From positions 1-12,165 of the forward strand of contig JAUNUP010000033.1 in assembly GCA_030538115.1 (NCBI GenBank): a DNA stretch of 12,165 nt. Direction: 5' to 3'. This DNA is from Dermatophilus congolensis. Its GTDB lineage: Bacteria > Actinomycetota > Actinomycetes > Actinomycetales > Dermatophilaceae. A program made the translations under genes and the position numbers. Below, piece by piece: positions 5,982 through 12,165 of this stretch. The notes below the pieces were generated by a model. The model was not told the DNA's origin. It ran no database searches and saw nothing but the letters and a program-made list of their open reading frames with translations. Positions within the stretch are counted from its first letter, which is position 1; each line of letters opens with the position of its first letter.

Positions 5982-6712
5982 TGCGTGAGACGAGTCCGCG
6001 ACGGTGGGCCGCTGGGACGGCGGTGGCGGGAACGGTGTTCATCGCCGCCGGGGCGTTCTGGCTGTCGTTCACCTCGCTCGCTGACCTTGCCGCGCGTTCG
6101 GGGATCGGGGCGGGGCAGGCGTGGGCATGGCCGCTGATCGTGGACGGGATCATCGTCGTCGCGACCGTCGCCGTCGTCGCTCTCGCCGGGCAACGCTCCA
6201 CCTGGTACCCGTGGGCGCTCCTGACCGGCGGCGCGCTCGTCTCGGTCACCGCGAACGCGATCCACGCCGTCGTCGCAGCCGATGCTGACGTGCCCGGCAT
6301 CCTCGCTGCCTCCGTCGCCGCCGTACCCCCGGTCGTGCTGCTCGCGATCACCCACCTCACCGTCATCCTCACCCGCACCCCGGTTCCCGCGCCGGAACCG
6401 GAGACACCTGGCCGACCTCACGGAGCCTTGCTCGACGAGACCACTGCCGAGTTAGCGCCGGACGAGCTGGAAGCGGTGCCCGCGTCACTTGGTGTCGCTG
6501 AGATGGAGTCCGCGCCTACTGAAGCCGAGTCGCTCGATCCGGCAGATCGTCGGGCGTTGGGGTGGGAGCTGCGTGAGGCGGGGTGGTCGAACAAGCGGAT
6601 CGCCCGCGAGCTCGGCGTGCATCCCTCGACCGTGGGCCGCTGGTTCACCCCCGCACACCTTCCCACTGACATCACCGAGTCCGCCGACGAGCGGGAGGAG
6701 ACCACCCCATGA
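5981..6712 (+). CDS. DUF2637 membrane protein with C-terminal helix-turn-helix
   Basis: A 243-residue protein. Four membrane helices are predicted at about 8-30, 45-65, 72-93 and 103-126, with the sequence FWLSFTSLADLAARSGI followed by WAWPLIVDGIIVVAT that marks DUF2637 proteins, including Streptomyces Spd-type plasmid spread proteins. An acidic linker (about 130-183) leads to a helix-turn-helix near 185-220 (RALGWELREAGWSNKRIARELGVHPSTVGRWF). A membrane-tethered DNA-binding protein next to a primase and a ParB-like protein suggests anchoring of element DNA or conjugative intramycelial spread; the precise role is unknown. ATG 5981 follows GAGGAGGG and overlaps the primase stop by one base (TGATG). 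Its own stop overlaps the next ATG (ATGA at 6709-6712). Confidence 0.82.
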   Translation: MRETSPRRWAAGTAVAGTVFIAAGAFWLSFTSLADLAARSGIGAGQAWAWPLIVDGIIVVATVAVVALAGQRSTWYPWALLTGGALVSVTANAIHAVVAADADVPGILAASVAAVPPVVLLAITHLTVILTRTPVPAPEPETPGRPHGALLDETTAELAPDELEAVPASLGVAEMESAPTEAESLDPADRRALGWELREAGWSNKRIARELGVHPSTVGRWFTPAHLPTDITESADEREETTP

Positions 6713-7137
6713 ACACCACCGATAGCCCGCAGCACGTTGATCCCCGCCGCGATTCGCAGCGGCTCGTGCCGACCCCAGCAGACGAGGCACTCTCGGTGCC
6801 ACGCGAACGTCCCGAGTCTGCCGTTGAAGCCTCGACGACGCCGGAGGCAGTGCGCGCCGCACAGGTCGCCCGCACCGAGAGACAGCACGCCGCCGTGGCG
6901 CGTGGCCGGGGTCTGGAGTGGGTACGCCCGACTGACCTGATGGCCCGGCATTCGGCGAACGTCGCCGGTCGCGGCCTGGACTTCCAAGCCGAGCTCGCCC
7001 GCCGCACCCGCACACCACTGCGGATCGGGATGCAGGCCGCACGAGATCGGGCACGTCGCCTGCCACCGATCACCGCGTTCGGGCGCCGCACCGTCACCAA
7101 GTCGGCCCCGACACGGCCTGGGGTCGGGAGGGGATGA
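6709..7137 (+). CDS. Small hypothetical protein, basic C-terminus
   Basis: A 142-residue protein I do not recognise. The first 55 residues are Pro/Ser/Arg-rich and likely disordered. Residues about 48-120 are predicted helical and charged, with TERQHAAVARGRGLEWVRPTDLMARHSANVAGRGLDF and a run RAARDRARRLPP-like (QAARDRARRL). No catalytic motif, signal or membrane helix is visible. Theoretical charge is strongly positive, so nucleic-acid or partner binding is conceivable. The start overlaps the DUF2637 stop by 4 bases, and third codon positions are G/C-rich throughout, which argues that it is a real coupled gene. Its position suggests an accessory role in replication or transfer. Confidence 0.72.
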   Translation: MNTTDSPQHVDPRRDSQRLVPTPADEALSVPRERPESAVEASTTPEAVRAAQVARTERQHAAVARGRGLEWVRPTDLMARHSANVAGRGLDFQAELARRTRTPLRIGMQAARDRARRLPPITAFGRRTVTKSAPTRPGVGRG

Positions 7138-7195
7138 CAGGTCGTGGTCCAGACGGCAACCGCAGAGGTAGGGGCGCGTTCGTGGGAGCGGGCGC

Positions 7196-7217
7196 GCACC
7201 TACCTGCCAGGAGGTGC
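7196..7217 (+). promoter_or_regulatory. Hairpin enclosing the ribosome site of the 7225 gene
   Basis: GCACCT (7196-7201) pairs with AGGTGC (7212-7217) across a short segment CCTGCCAGG that can pair further. The AGGAGGTG ribosome site (7209-7216) is inside the 3' arm, so the folded RNA would hide it. Translation could depend on opening of this hairpin. This is a structural prediction by eye. Confidence 0.45.
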
Positions 7218-7224
7218 CGACACC

Positions 7225-8106
7225 ATGACCACAACAAGCACACCCCACAACGCAGGATTCGAGCGCGAGGATTTCACGACCGGCGAGGGCCTGCGGGCTC
7301 TGCTGCACCGGCTCCACTCGGGTGGTGAGGATGCCTGGGTCAATGATCCGGTCGCACGCGATCTGATGGAGTTCGCCGCCGAGAAGTACAAGGCGCTGGC
7401 GCGCAAGCATCGCCTCGATACCTGGGAGGCGGTCGCGGCGGCGTTCGACGCGATGCAGAACCGCTCCACCCTCGAAGCCAACGATCCGTGGGCGGTCATC
7501 ACCCACGCCGTGCGGATCACCTGCATCTACGAAGAACGCGCCCAAGGCCTGCTCTGCTCGGTGCATCAGGCCCGCCGCTTCCACGTCTCTGCGTTCCACG
7601 ACCCCGAACGCTTCTCCGACCGCGACACCGCACTCTCGGAGTACCACCCCGCGTTCCAGGTCTCCGACGACCTGCCCAGCGACACCGAACCTGCACCGCA
7701 TGATCTGTTGGGGTCGGCGCAGGCCTGCATGTCAGCCACGTCGGCGGCCGAGGACGCGATCGCGCTGCTGTGCCTGCTCGACTGGCCCGCTGATGTTGCG
7801 CGGGCCTCGGTCGAGCACGTCTGCGGAGCCCTCACCAAAGCCGGAACCCGCCAGTCTGCGTATGAGGCGCTGCGGCGGGACAGGCACGCCCGCGTCCTCC
7901 TCGACCTGCCCCGCCGCACCTGGACCGCGCTGCTGCGGGCGCTGCTCGGGAACCCGCACCCCGCCTACGCGGCCACCAGCACGGGACGTGGGATGCTGCT
8001 GCGGCTTCTCCTCGGCGAGACCTTGGAGCTGCTGCTGCGCGACGACGACCTGATCCTCGCCCTCGCCGTTGCGGCACCCAGAGTCCGGGGCGGTGAGCCG
8101 CGATGA
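7225..8106 (+). CDS. Conserved hypothetical protein of actinobacterial conjugative elements, possibly sigma-region-like
   Basis: A 293-residue cytoplasmic protein. ATG 7225 is chosen because AGGAGGTG lies 8 bases upstream; a GTG at 7144 in the same frame lacks a site. Residues about 45-110 (DPVARDLMEFAAEKYKALAR, TWEAVAAAFDAM, DPWAVITHAVRITCIYEERAQGLL) loosely recall region 2 of sigma-70 family proteins, where a helix with F-D-A and a W-A-x-I-x-x-A-V-R segment occur. Residues about 180-240 (LLCLLDWPADVARASVEHV then YEALRRDRHARVLLDLPRR) look like a helical, region 4-like or HTH segment. The C-terminus is Leu-rich (LLRLLLGETLELLLRDDDLILAL). I recall similar proteins beside DUF2637 and ParB genes but know no function; the sigma link is weak inference. 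It overlaps the parB-like ATG by 4 bases. Confidence 0.72.
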   Translation: MTTTSTPHNAGFEREDFTTGEGLRALLHRLHSGGEDAWVNDPVARDLMEFAAEKYKALARKHRLDTWEAVAAAFDAMQNRSTLEANDPWAVITHAVRITCIYEERAQGLLCSVHQARRFHVSAFHDPERFSDRDTALSEYHPAFQVSDDLPSDTEPAPHDLLGSAQACMSATSAAEDAIALLCLLDWPADVARASVEHVCGALTKAGTRQSAYEALRRDRHARVLLDLPRRTWTALLRALLGNPHPAYAATSTGRGMLLRLLLGETLELLLRDDDLILALAVAAPRVRGGEPR

Positions 8107-9101
8107 CCGAGCCGCAGACCGGTATTCAGCTCGACCGGGCCGTCGATTCCCTGATCGTTGGCAAGCGCCACCGCACCGACCTCGGCGACCTCGACGCGCT
8201 CGCTGCGTCCATCGACCGCGACGGTCTGCTCCAACCGTTGACGATCACCATCGACGGCGTGCTCGTCTGCGGGGCACGCCGCTTGGCGGCGATCAGGATG
8301 CTCGGCTGGCGCACCGTCAGCGTCTGGGTACGCGGCGGCCTGTCCGATCGGCTCGGGAAGCTCCTGGCCGAGCAGGACGACAACATGCTGCACAAGCCAT
8401 ACAACCAGCTCGAAGCCGCGGGCCTGTACCGCGAGATCAAAGAAGTCATGGCCGAAGACGCCGCCCGCCGACAGGCGTCGACGCGGTTCAGCGCCGAGAA
8501 CCAGCCAGGAAATGACGGTGGTGGAAAATTTCCACCACCGTCGAACGGCTCCACCGGGAAGGCCCGAGAACAGGCGGCAGCGATGATCCCCGGCGGCGCG
8601 TCGTACAAGACCTTGGAGAAGGTCGGCTTCATCGAGGAGATCGCCGCCAACCCCGCCCAACCCGAGACCCTCCGAGCCGAAGCGGCCGCCGCGTTGGAGC
8701 GGATCGAAGCCGGTGACTCGGTGCATCCGCTCTACCTGGCGATCCGCGAGAGCGCCGATGCTGCGCGCGAGGTGCGGGAGGCGACGATGCACGCCCTCGC
8801 TGAGGATGCCGTCGCCCGCGCCAACGCGATGAAGAAGGGCAAGAAGCCCAAGCCCCGACCCAAGCCACTCGTGCCCGACAACGCGCCACCGGTGCGGTAT
8901 CCGGTGCGGGCGTTCGTCCAGACCTGGGGCGAACTCGCCAGCTGGTGGACCCACTACGACACCGACGTGCTCGCCGTCGAACTGACCGACGACCAGTACG
9001 AGAACTTCCTCACCGTCGCCGAAGCCACCGCCCGCTTCGCCGACGACCTCCACACCGCACGCGACGCCCGCGACGCAAAGCCGGTCCTGCGCGCCCTCTG
9101 A
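8103..9101 (+). CDS. ParB-domain protein (ParB/Srx N-terminal nuclease-like fold)
   Basis: A 332-residue protein. Residues about 8-95 are a ParB N-terminal domain: RTDLGDLDALAASIDRDGLLQPLTI, then VLVCGARRLAAIRMLGW with the GARR form of the CTP-binding GERR box at 57-60. A helical segment (about 95-130, LAEQDDNMLHKPYNQLEAAGLYREI) matches the following HTH region of ParB proteins. Residues 138-147 are encoded by a perfect palindrome (see separate entry). The C-terminal half (YKTLEKVGFIEEIAANPAQPETLRAEAAAALERI and beyond) is conserved in element-borne ParB-like proteins, and a Lys/Pro linker KKGKKPKPRPKP precedes a small domain rich in Trp and acidic residues. It may act in element partition or as a transfer regulator; no ParA gene is in the window. 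It is coupled by ATGA to the gene before it. Confidence 0.85.
   Translation: MTEPQTGIQLDRAVDSLIVGKRHRTDLGDLDALAASIDRDGLLQPLTITIDGVLVCGARRLAAIRMLGWRTVSVWVRGGLSDRLGKLLAEQDDNMLHKPYNQLEAAGLYREIKEVMAEDAARRQASTRFSAENQPGNDGGGKFPPPSNGSTGKAREQAAAMIPGGASYKTLEKVGFIEEIAANPAQPETLRAEAAAALERIEAGDSVHPLYLAIRESADAAREVREATMHALAEDAVARANAMKKGKKPKPRPKPLVPDNAPPVRYPVRAFVQTWGELASWWTHYDTDVLAVELTDDQYENFLTVAEATARFADDLHTARDARDAKPVLRAL
8514..8542. repeat. Perfect 29-bp palindrome inside the ParB-like gene
   Basis: Two 14-bp arms (GACGGTGGTGGAAA at 8514-8527 and TTTCCACCACCGTC at 8529-8542) are exact reverse complements around one central A. The palindrome is in frame and encodes D-GGG-K-F-PPP-S. The codons GGT GGT GGA AAA TTT CCA CCA all end in A or T, unlike almost every neighbouring codon. 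Confidence 0.9.
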
Positions 9102-9104
9102 GGT

Positions 9105-9127
9105 CCCGCCGCTCTGCCGGTGGCGGG
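9105..9127 (+). other. Hairpin directly after the ParB-like stop codon
   Basis: CCCGCCGC (9105-9112) pairs with GTGGCGGG (9120-9127) with one G-U pair and a 7-base loop. It begins 4 bases after the parB-like stop. No U-run follows, so it is not a classical terminator; it could stabilise or process the upstream message, or attenuate the downstream genes. It covers the GTG at 9120, which argues against that codon as a start. Confidence 0.4.
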
Positions 9128-9143
9128 TGTGTACCTGCCAGGC

Positions 9144-9836
9144 ATGAGCCTCGCATCCGCTGATCCCAAGACCCGTCGCCGACTCGTCGCCCTCATCGCC
9201 GCTGGCATCGTCCTGCTGCTCCTGGCTGGGGTCGGCGTCTACGGCCTCCTCATCGGCCCTCGCACCACGAGCGCCGACGATCCGCGCCCCGAGCCGCAGC
9301 CGACCGTCACTGGGCCGCAGTCGCCGGGGCCGTCAACGCCGCCGCTACCACAGGTTTCGTCTGTGCCGCGCTCGACCGATCCGGCCGCCTTCGCCGAAGG
9401 TGTCGCCACCACCTTGTTCGCGTGGGATACCGCCCTGGGGCTCTGGCCGCTGGACTACACCTCGGCGATCCTCGCCGTCGGTGACCCGTCCGGGGACGAG
9501 CAAGCGGGCCTGGCCTCCGACATCGCCACCTACCTGCCGAACCGGGACGCCTGGACCGAACTGCGCCAGTACGCCACGACCCAGCACCTCGTCATCGACA
9601 CCTCGCTCGTCCCTGACGCCTGGGCCGACGCAGTGGCGCAGGCGCAGCCCGGGCAGATCGCCCCCGGCACGACCGCGGTCACGATCGAGGGCACCCGCCA
9701 CCGCTCCGGCATCTGGAACGAACAGCCCGTCACCTCCGAGCATCCCGTCTCGTTCACCGTGTTCGTGGTCTGCGCCCCGACGTACCCGACCTGCCACCTG
9801 CTGCGGCTGTCCCAGCTCGACAACCCCCTGCGCTGA
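9144..9836 (+). CDS. Membrane-anchored conjugal transfer protein, possibly VirB8/TcpC-like
   Basis: A 230-residue protein with a short basic N-terminus (SADPKTRRR), one membrane helix at about 14-36, a Pro/Thr-rich linker (about 45-80) and an outer domain of about 145 residues. The domain starts near DPAAFAEGVATTLFAWDT and contains Trp/Tyr-rich helices and beta strands ending in SFTVFVVCAPTYPTCHLLRLSQLDNPLR, with two cysteines near the end (CAPTYPTC). One N-terminal anchor plus a small NTF2-like outer domain is the layout of VirB8 and TcpC transfer proteins, but I see no diagnostic motif, so that is inference from layout and neighbours. Starts at GTG 9120, GTG 9129 and ATG 9144 are all possible and none has a good ribosome site; ATG was chosen. 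The next gene's ribosome site overlaps its stop. Confidence 0.72.
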   Translation: MSLASADPKTRRRLVALIAAGIVLLLLAGVGVYGLLIGPRTTSADDPRPEPQPTVTGPQSPGPSTPPLPQVSSVPRSTDPAAFAEGVATTLFAWDTALGLWPLDYTSAILAVGDPSGDEQAGLASDIATYLPNRDAWTELRQYATTQHLVIDTSLVPDAWADAVAQAQPGQIAPGTTAVTIEGTRHRSGIWNEQPVTSEHPVSFTVFVVCAPTYPTCHLLRLSQLDNPLR

Positions 9837-9845
9837 GGTGCCGCC

Positions 9846-11471
9846 ATGTTCCGCAAAGCCGCCATCGCAGCCCTCGCGCTCATGTTCCTCGCCCCGTCCG
9901 TCCTCCTGCTCGGGATCGGGGCACTGATGAACCCCGCCGCCGCCGCCGCCAACTGCGCCACCACCACAGGCGCGGTCAGCCTTGAGCCTGTGCCGGACTC
10001 GCTCACCGTGACGACGGCGAACGGTGAGACGTTCACGCTGAACCGGCAGCAGCTCACCCACGCCGCCACGATCATCGCCGTCGGCAACAGCACCGACGGC
10101 GTGGGACGGCCGGGGATCAAGATCGCGCTCATGGCCGCGCTCACCGAGTCCACGCTGCGGATGCTGTCGAACACCGGCACCTACCCCGAGAGCGCGAACT
10201 ACCCCAACGACGGCAACGGCTCCGACCACGACTCCCTCGGTCTGTTCCAGATGCGCCCACAGTCGGGTTGGGGCACTGTCGCCGAACTCATGGACCCCAC
10301 GTACCAAGCGCGAGCGTTCTTCGGTGGCCCGACCGGCCCGAACTACCCCTCGCCGCGCGGCCTGCTCGACATCCCCGGCTGGCAGACGATGGACCCCGGC
10401 GAAGCCGCCCAAGCCGTCGAGGTCTCCGCCTACCCCGACCGCTACCGCAACTACGCACCCGTCGCCGACACCATCCTCACCACCCTCACCACAGGCAGCT
10501 CCGGCACGACACCGGCGGGGGCCGCTGGCCCAGCATCGTTGTCGTCGAGGGTTGTGTTCCCACTCCCGGAGGGGACCTGGGTGGCGACCTCGCCGTTCGG
10601 GATGCGCGTGCATCCAATCACCGGCGAGTACAAGCTGCACACCGGCGCGGACTTCGCTGCGGCTGACGGCACCACGATCCTCGCCGCAGCCGACGGCACC
10701 GTGACCGTCGCCGAGTTCACCAGCGGCTACGGCGGTCTCATCGTCATCGAGCACACCATCGACGGCCAGAAGATCGCCACGGCGTACGCGCACATGTGGC
10801 AGCACGGCGTCCACGTCAAAGCGGGCGACCAGGTACGGGCCGGGCAGCACATCGGCGATGTCGGCTCCTCTGGCTACTCCACCGGGGCGCACCTGCACTT
10901 CGAGGTCCGTCAAGGCGGAACGAACGGCGACTTTGTCGACCCCGCCGCCTGGCTCAATCAGCACGGCGCCGCGAACCTCCCCGAAGCGACCAGCGGATCA
11001 CCCGCCGCCTGTCGTGCGGCGGGAACCGCGGGCCCGCCCACCGGCGTCGATGGCGACCCTGACCGGCTCGTCGACGATCCCACCAGCGGCGGGAAGATCA
11101 CCGCCAGGCTGCTGCACCTCTACCAGCAGACCCTCGCGGCGTTCCCGGACACTGGCTGGGGCTGCTACTCGCCGCGCCCCGGCACCAAGTCGGAGCACCC
11201 GCTCGGGCGGGCGTGTGACATCACCTTCGGTAACCGGATCGGCCAACGCCCCAACTCCGCCCAGCTCGACGCCGGATGGGCCGTGACGAACTGGATGAAA
11301 GACAACGCGGCGATCCTCGGCGTCGAATACCTCATCTGGCAAGGCCAAATCTGGTCCGTCAGCCGTGACGCCGACGGCTGGCGACCCTACAACGGTGGAG
11401 GCATGCACGATCCCGCCTCGATCACGGGAGGTCACTTCGATCACCTGCACGTCACCGTGAAAGCAGGGTGA
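9846..11471 (+). CDS. Secreted three-domain peptidoglycan hydrolase (lysozyme-like, M23, carboxypeptidase-like)
   Basis: A 541-residue exported protein; the first 35 residues are a signal peptide or anchor (FRKAAIAALALMFLAPSVLLLGIGALM, then AAAAA). Domain 1 (about 60-215) is lysozyme/transglycosylase-like: KIALMAALTES places a likely catalytic Glu at 101, followed by SLGLFQMRPQSGWG. Domain 2 (about 235-370) is an M23/LytM endopeptidase with HTGAD (His265, Asp269), AYAHM (His316) and HLHFEV (His349, His351), a complete set. Domain 3 (about 395-541) has SEHPLGRACDITF (His451, Asp458) and HFDHLHVTV (His530, Asp532, His533, His535), the pattern of a D-Ala-D-Ala carboxypeptidase-like (ARB_07466-type C-terminal) zinc fold. 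It would open the wall for the transfer apparatus, in the role of VirB1-type proteins. ATG follows GAGGTG at 5 bases. Confidence 0.9.
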   Translation: MFRKAAIAALALMFLAPSVLLLGIGALMNPAAAAANCATTTGAVSLEPVPDSLTVTTANGETFTLNRQQLTHAATIIAVGNSTDGVGRPGIKIALMAALTESTLRMLSNTGTYPESANYPNDGNGSDHDSLGLFQMRPQSGWGTVAELMDPTYQARAFFGGPTGPNYPSPRGLLDIPGWQTMDPGEAAQAVEVSAYPDRYRNYAPVADTILTTLTTGSSGTTPAGAAGPASLSSRVVFPLPEGTWVATSPFGMRVHPITGEYKLHTGADFAAADGTTILAAADGTVTVAEFTSGYGGLIVIEHTIDGQKIATAYAHMWQHGVHVKAGDQVRAGQHIGDVGSSGYSTGAHLHFEVRQGGTNGDFVDPAAWLNQHGAANLPEATSGSPAACRAAGTAGPPTGVDGDPDRLVDDPTSGGKITARLLHLYQQTLAAFPDTGWGCYSPRPGTKSEHPLGRACDITFGNRIGQRPNSAQLDAGWAVTNWMKDNAAILGVEYLIWQGQIWSVSRDADGWRPYNGGGMHDPASITGGHFDHLHVTVKAG

Positions 11472-11743
11472 CCACGATGGGCGTCTTCCCGGACTTCGAC
11501 GGCCTCGGTGGCTTCGGCGACCTTCGCGCCGTCGTCGGCGCGCTCCTCACGTTCGTGCTCATCGTGGCGGTGCTCATGGTGATCGTCTCAGCGATCGTGT
11601 GGGCCATCGCATCCGCCCACGGCAACTACTCCACCGCAAGCAAAGGCCGCGTCGGTGTCCTCGTCTCGATCGGTGCTGCTGCCCTCGCCGGAGCGGGAGT
11701 GGCGTGGATGAACTGGCTCATCAACCTCGGCCAACAGCTCTGA
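11468..11743 (+). CDS. DUF6112-like small membrane protein, pilin-like candidate
   Basis: A 91-residue protein with two membrane helices at about 22-48 and 63-87, separated by a short loop (HGNYSTASKGRVG). FPDFDGLGGFGDLRAVVGALLTF and GVAWMNWLINLG are features I associate with DUF6112, a family found in actinobacterial conjugation operons. Two helices with a short loop is the layout of VirB2/TrbC pilin subunits, so a pilin-like role is plausible but unproven. GTG 11468 overlaps the hydrolase stop by 4 bases (GTGA) and fits the coupling style of this operon; ATG 11477 with GGG 8 bases upstream is an equally good alternative and would shorten it by 3 residues. Confidence 0.78.
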   Translation: MTTMGVFPDFDGLGGFGDLRAVVGALLTFVLIVAVLMVIVSAIVWAIASAHGNYSTASKGRVGVLVSIGAAALAGAGVAWMNWLINLGQQL

Positions 11744-11757
11744 TTCGCCGTCTCGAC

Positions 11758-11787
11758 GATGCCCGCGCCCGCCATGGCGTGGGCATC
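11758..11787 (+). terminator. Strong hairpin between the two small membrane-protein genes
   Basis: GATGCCCGCGCC (11758-11769) pairs with GGCGTGGGCATC (11776-11787) as a 12-bp stem with one G-U pair and the 6-base loop CGCCAT, 14 bases after the first gene's stop. No U-run follows. It could be a partial terminator, or a barrier protecting upstream RNA so that the first gene is expressed more than the rest. The remaining 98 bases to the next start contain only a small GGCGG/CCGCC inverted repeat and a ribosome site. Confidence 0.5.
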
Positions 11788-11885
11788 GCTATCTCTCGGT
11801 TCGGGTGTTCCAGCGCACCTGTGGCGTGTACCCCGTCTGTGCATCCGCGCTGGCGGGCCGACCGCCCGTGTCAAGGAGACCTACC

Positions 11886-12165
11886 GTGTTCGATCTGCTC
11901 ACCACTACCGTTCTGCCCGCCGTCGGCCTGGTGCCGATGGACATCAACATCGACCCCAACACCAACGGGCTGCCGGGGATCAACCAGCTGCGCACCATCG
12001 TCGGCGCGGTGATGACCATCGGCTTGATCCTCTCCGTCCTCGCACTGATCGTCTCGGCGATCGTGTGGGGCTTCGGCGCGAACTCCAGCAACCCGCATCT
12101 CGCGTCGCGGGGGAAGATCGGCGTCCTCGTCTCCTGCGGGGCGGCGGTGATCTGCGGCGCGTCGG
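11886..12165 (+). CDS. Second DUF6112-like small membrane protein (3' end outside window)
   Basis: GTG 11886 follows AAGGAGA with about 7 bases between; 93 complete codons are open to the window edge. The N-terminal part (VFDLLTTTVLPAVGLVPMDINIDPNTNGLPGINQL) is amphipathic and longer than in the preceding gene. Then a membrane helix (about 40-65, IVGAVMTIGLILSVLALIVSAIVWGFG) and a second helix begins after SRGKIGVLVSCGAAVICG. The stretch IVSAIVW...N...G+-GVLVS-GAA-G-A is shared with the 91-residue protein just upstream, so the two are tandem paralogues. A role as a pilin-like or transfer-channel subunit is inferred from this and from the operon. The gene is incomplete here. Confidence 0.75.
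   Translation, partial: MFDLLTTTVLPAVGLVPMDINIDPNTNGLPGINQLRTIVGAVMTIGLILSVLALIVSAIVWGFGANSSNPHLASRGKIGVLVSCGAAVICGAS

Noticed and set aside
6418..7701. Minus-strand open frame of 427 codons across 6418-7701
   Set aside because: It lies opposite three coupled plus-strand genes and gives low-complexity Arg/Ser/Gly-rich sequence with no domain.
9345..10964. Long minus-strand open frame of 539 codons opposite the peptidoglycan hydrolase
   Set aside because: It is antisense to a gene with clear signal peptide and three catalytic domains; its product is Gly/Arg/Val-rich without any motif, as expected for the antisense of GC-rich coding DNA.

Overview
The window looks like part of an integrated or plasmid-borne conjugative element from a high-GC Gram-positive bacterium, most likely an actinobacterium. 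The basis is the strong G/C bias at third codon positions, frequent GTG starts, GGAGG-type ribosome sites, ATGA stop/start overlaps, and a gene set (ArdC-like protein, primase/polymerase, DUF2637 membrane protein, ParB-like protein, M23 peptidoglycan hydrolase, small DUF6112-like membrane proteins) that I recognise from conjugative elements of Micrococcales-type actinobacteria. The genus cannot be read from the sequence, and no integrase, relaxase, coupling ATPase or att site is complete in the window.

The left arm (about 1-3600) reads on the minus strand. At its left end is a short excisionase-like HTH protein (144-344). To its right is a tightly coupled operon that, in transcription order, encodes an XRE-type repressor-like protein (3593-3162), an ImmA/IrrE zinc peptidase (3100-2636), a seven-helix membrane protein that appears broken by a frameshift (2639-1604), and a membrane-anchored alpha/beta hydrolase with an intact catalytic triad (1607-471). 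The last three junctions are 4-base ATGA overlaps.

The centre (3594-3981) is a divergent control region. It holds four near-identical 14-bp palindromes of form TTGNGCATGCNCAA, with centres 23, 22 and 45 bp apart, so all lie on about the same face of the helix. They sit between the repressor gene and the rightward operon and are the obvious candidate operators.

The right arm (3982-12165) reads on the plus strand as a replication/transfer operon: ArdC-like ssDNA-binding metallopeptidase, AEP-type primase/polymerase, DUF2637 membrane protein with a C-terminal HTH, a small hypothetical protein, a conserved protein that may be distantly sigma-like, a ParB-domain protein carrying a perfect 29-bp palindrome in its coding sequence, a membrane-anchored transfer protein, a three-domain secreted peptidoglycan hydrolase, and two paralogous small membrane proteins, the last cut by the window end.

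Working model (inference): the XRE protein holds the transfer operon silent through the palindromes, ImmA relieves repression by proteolysis as in ICEBs1 of Bacillus, and the co-transcribed membrane protein and hydrolase may feed a signal into that switch. The frameshift in the membrane protein would matter for whether this copy still responds.
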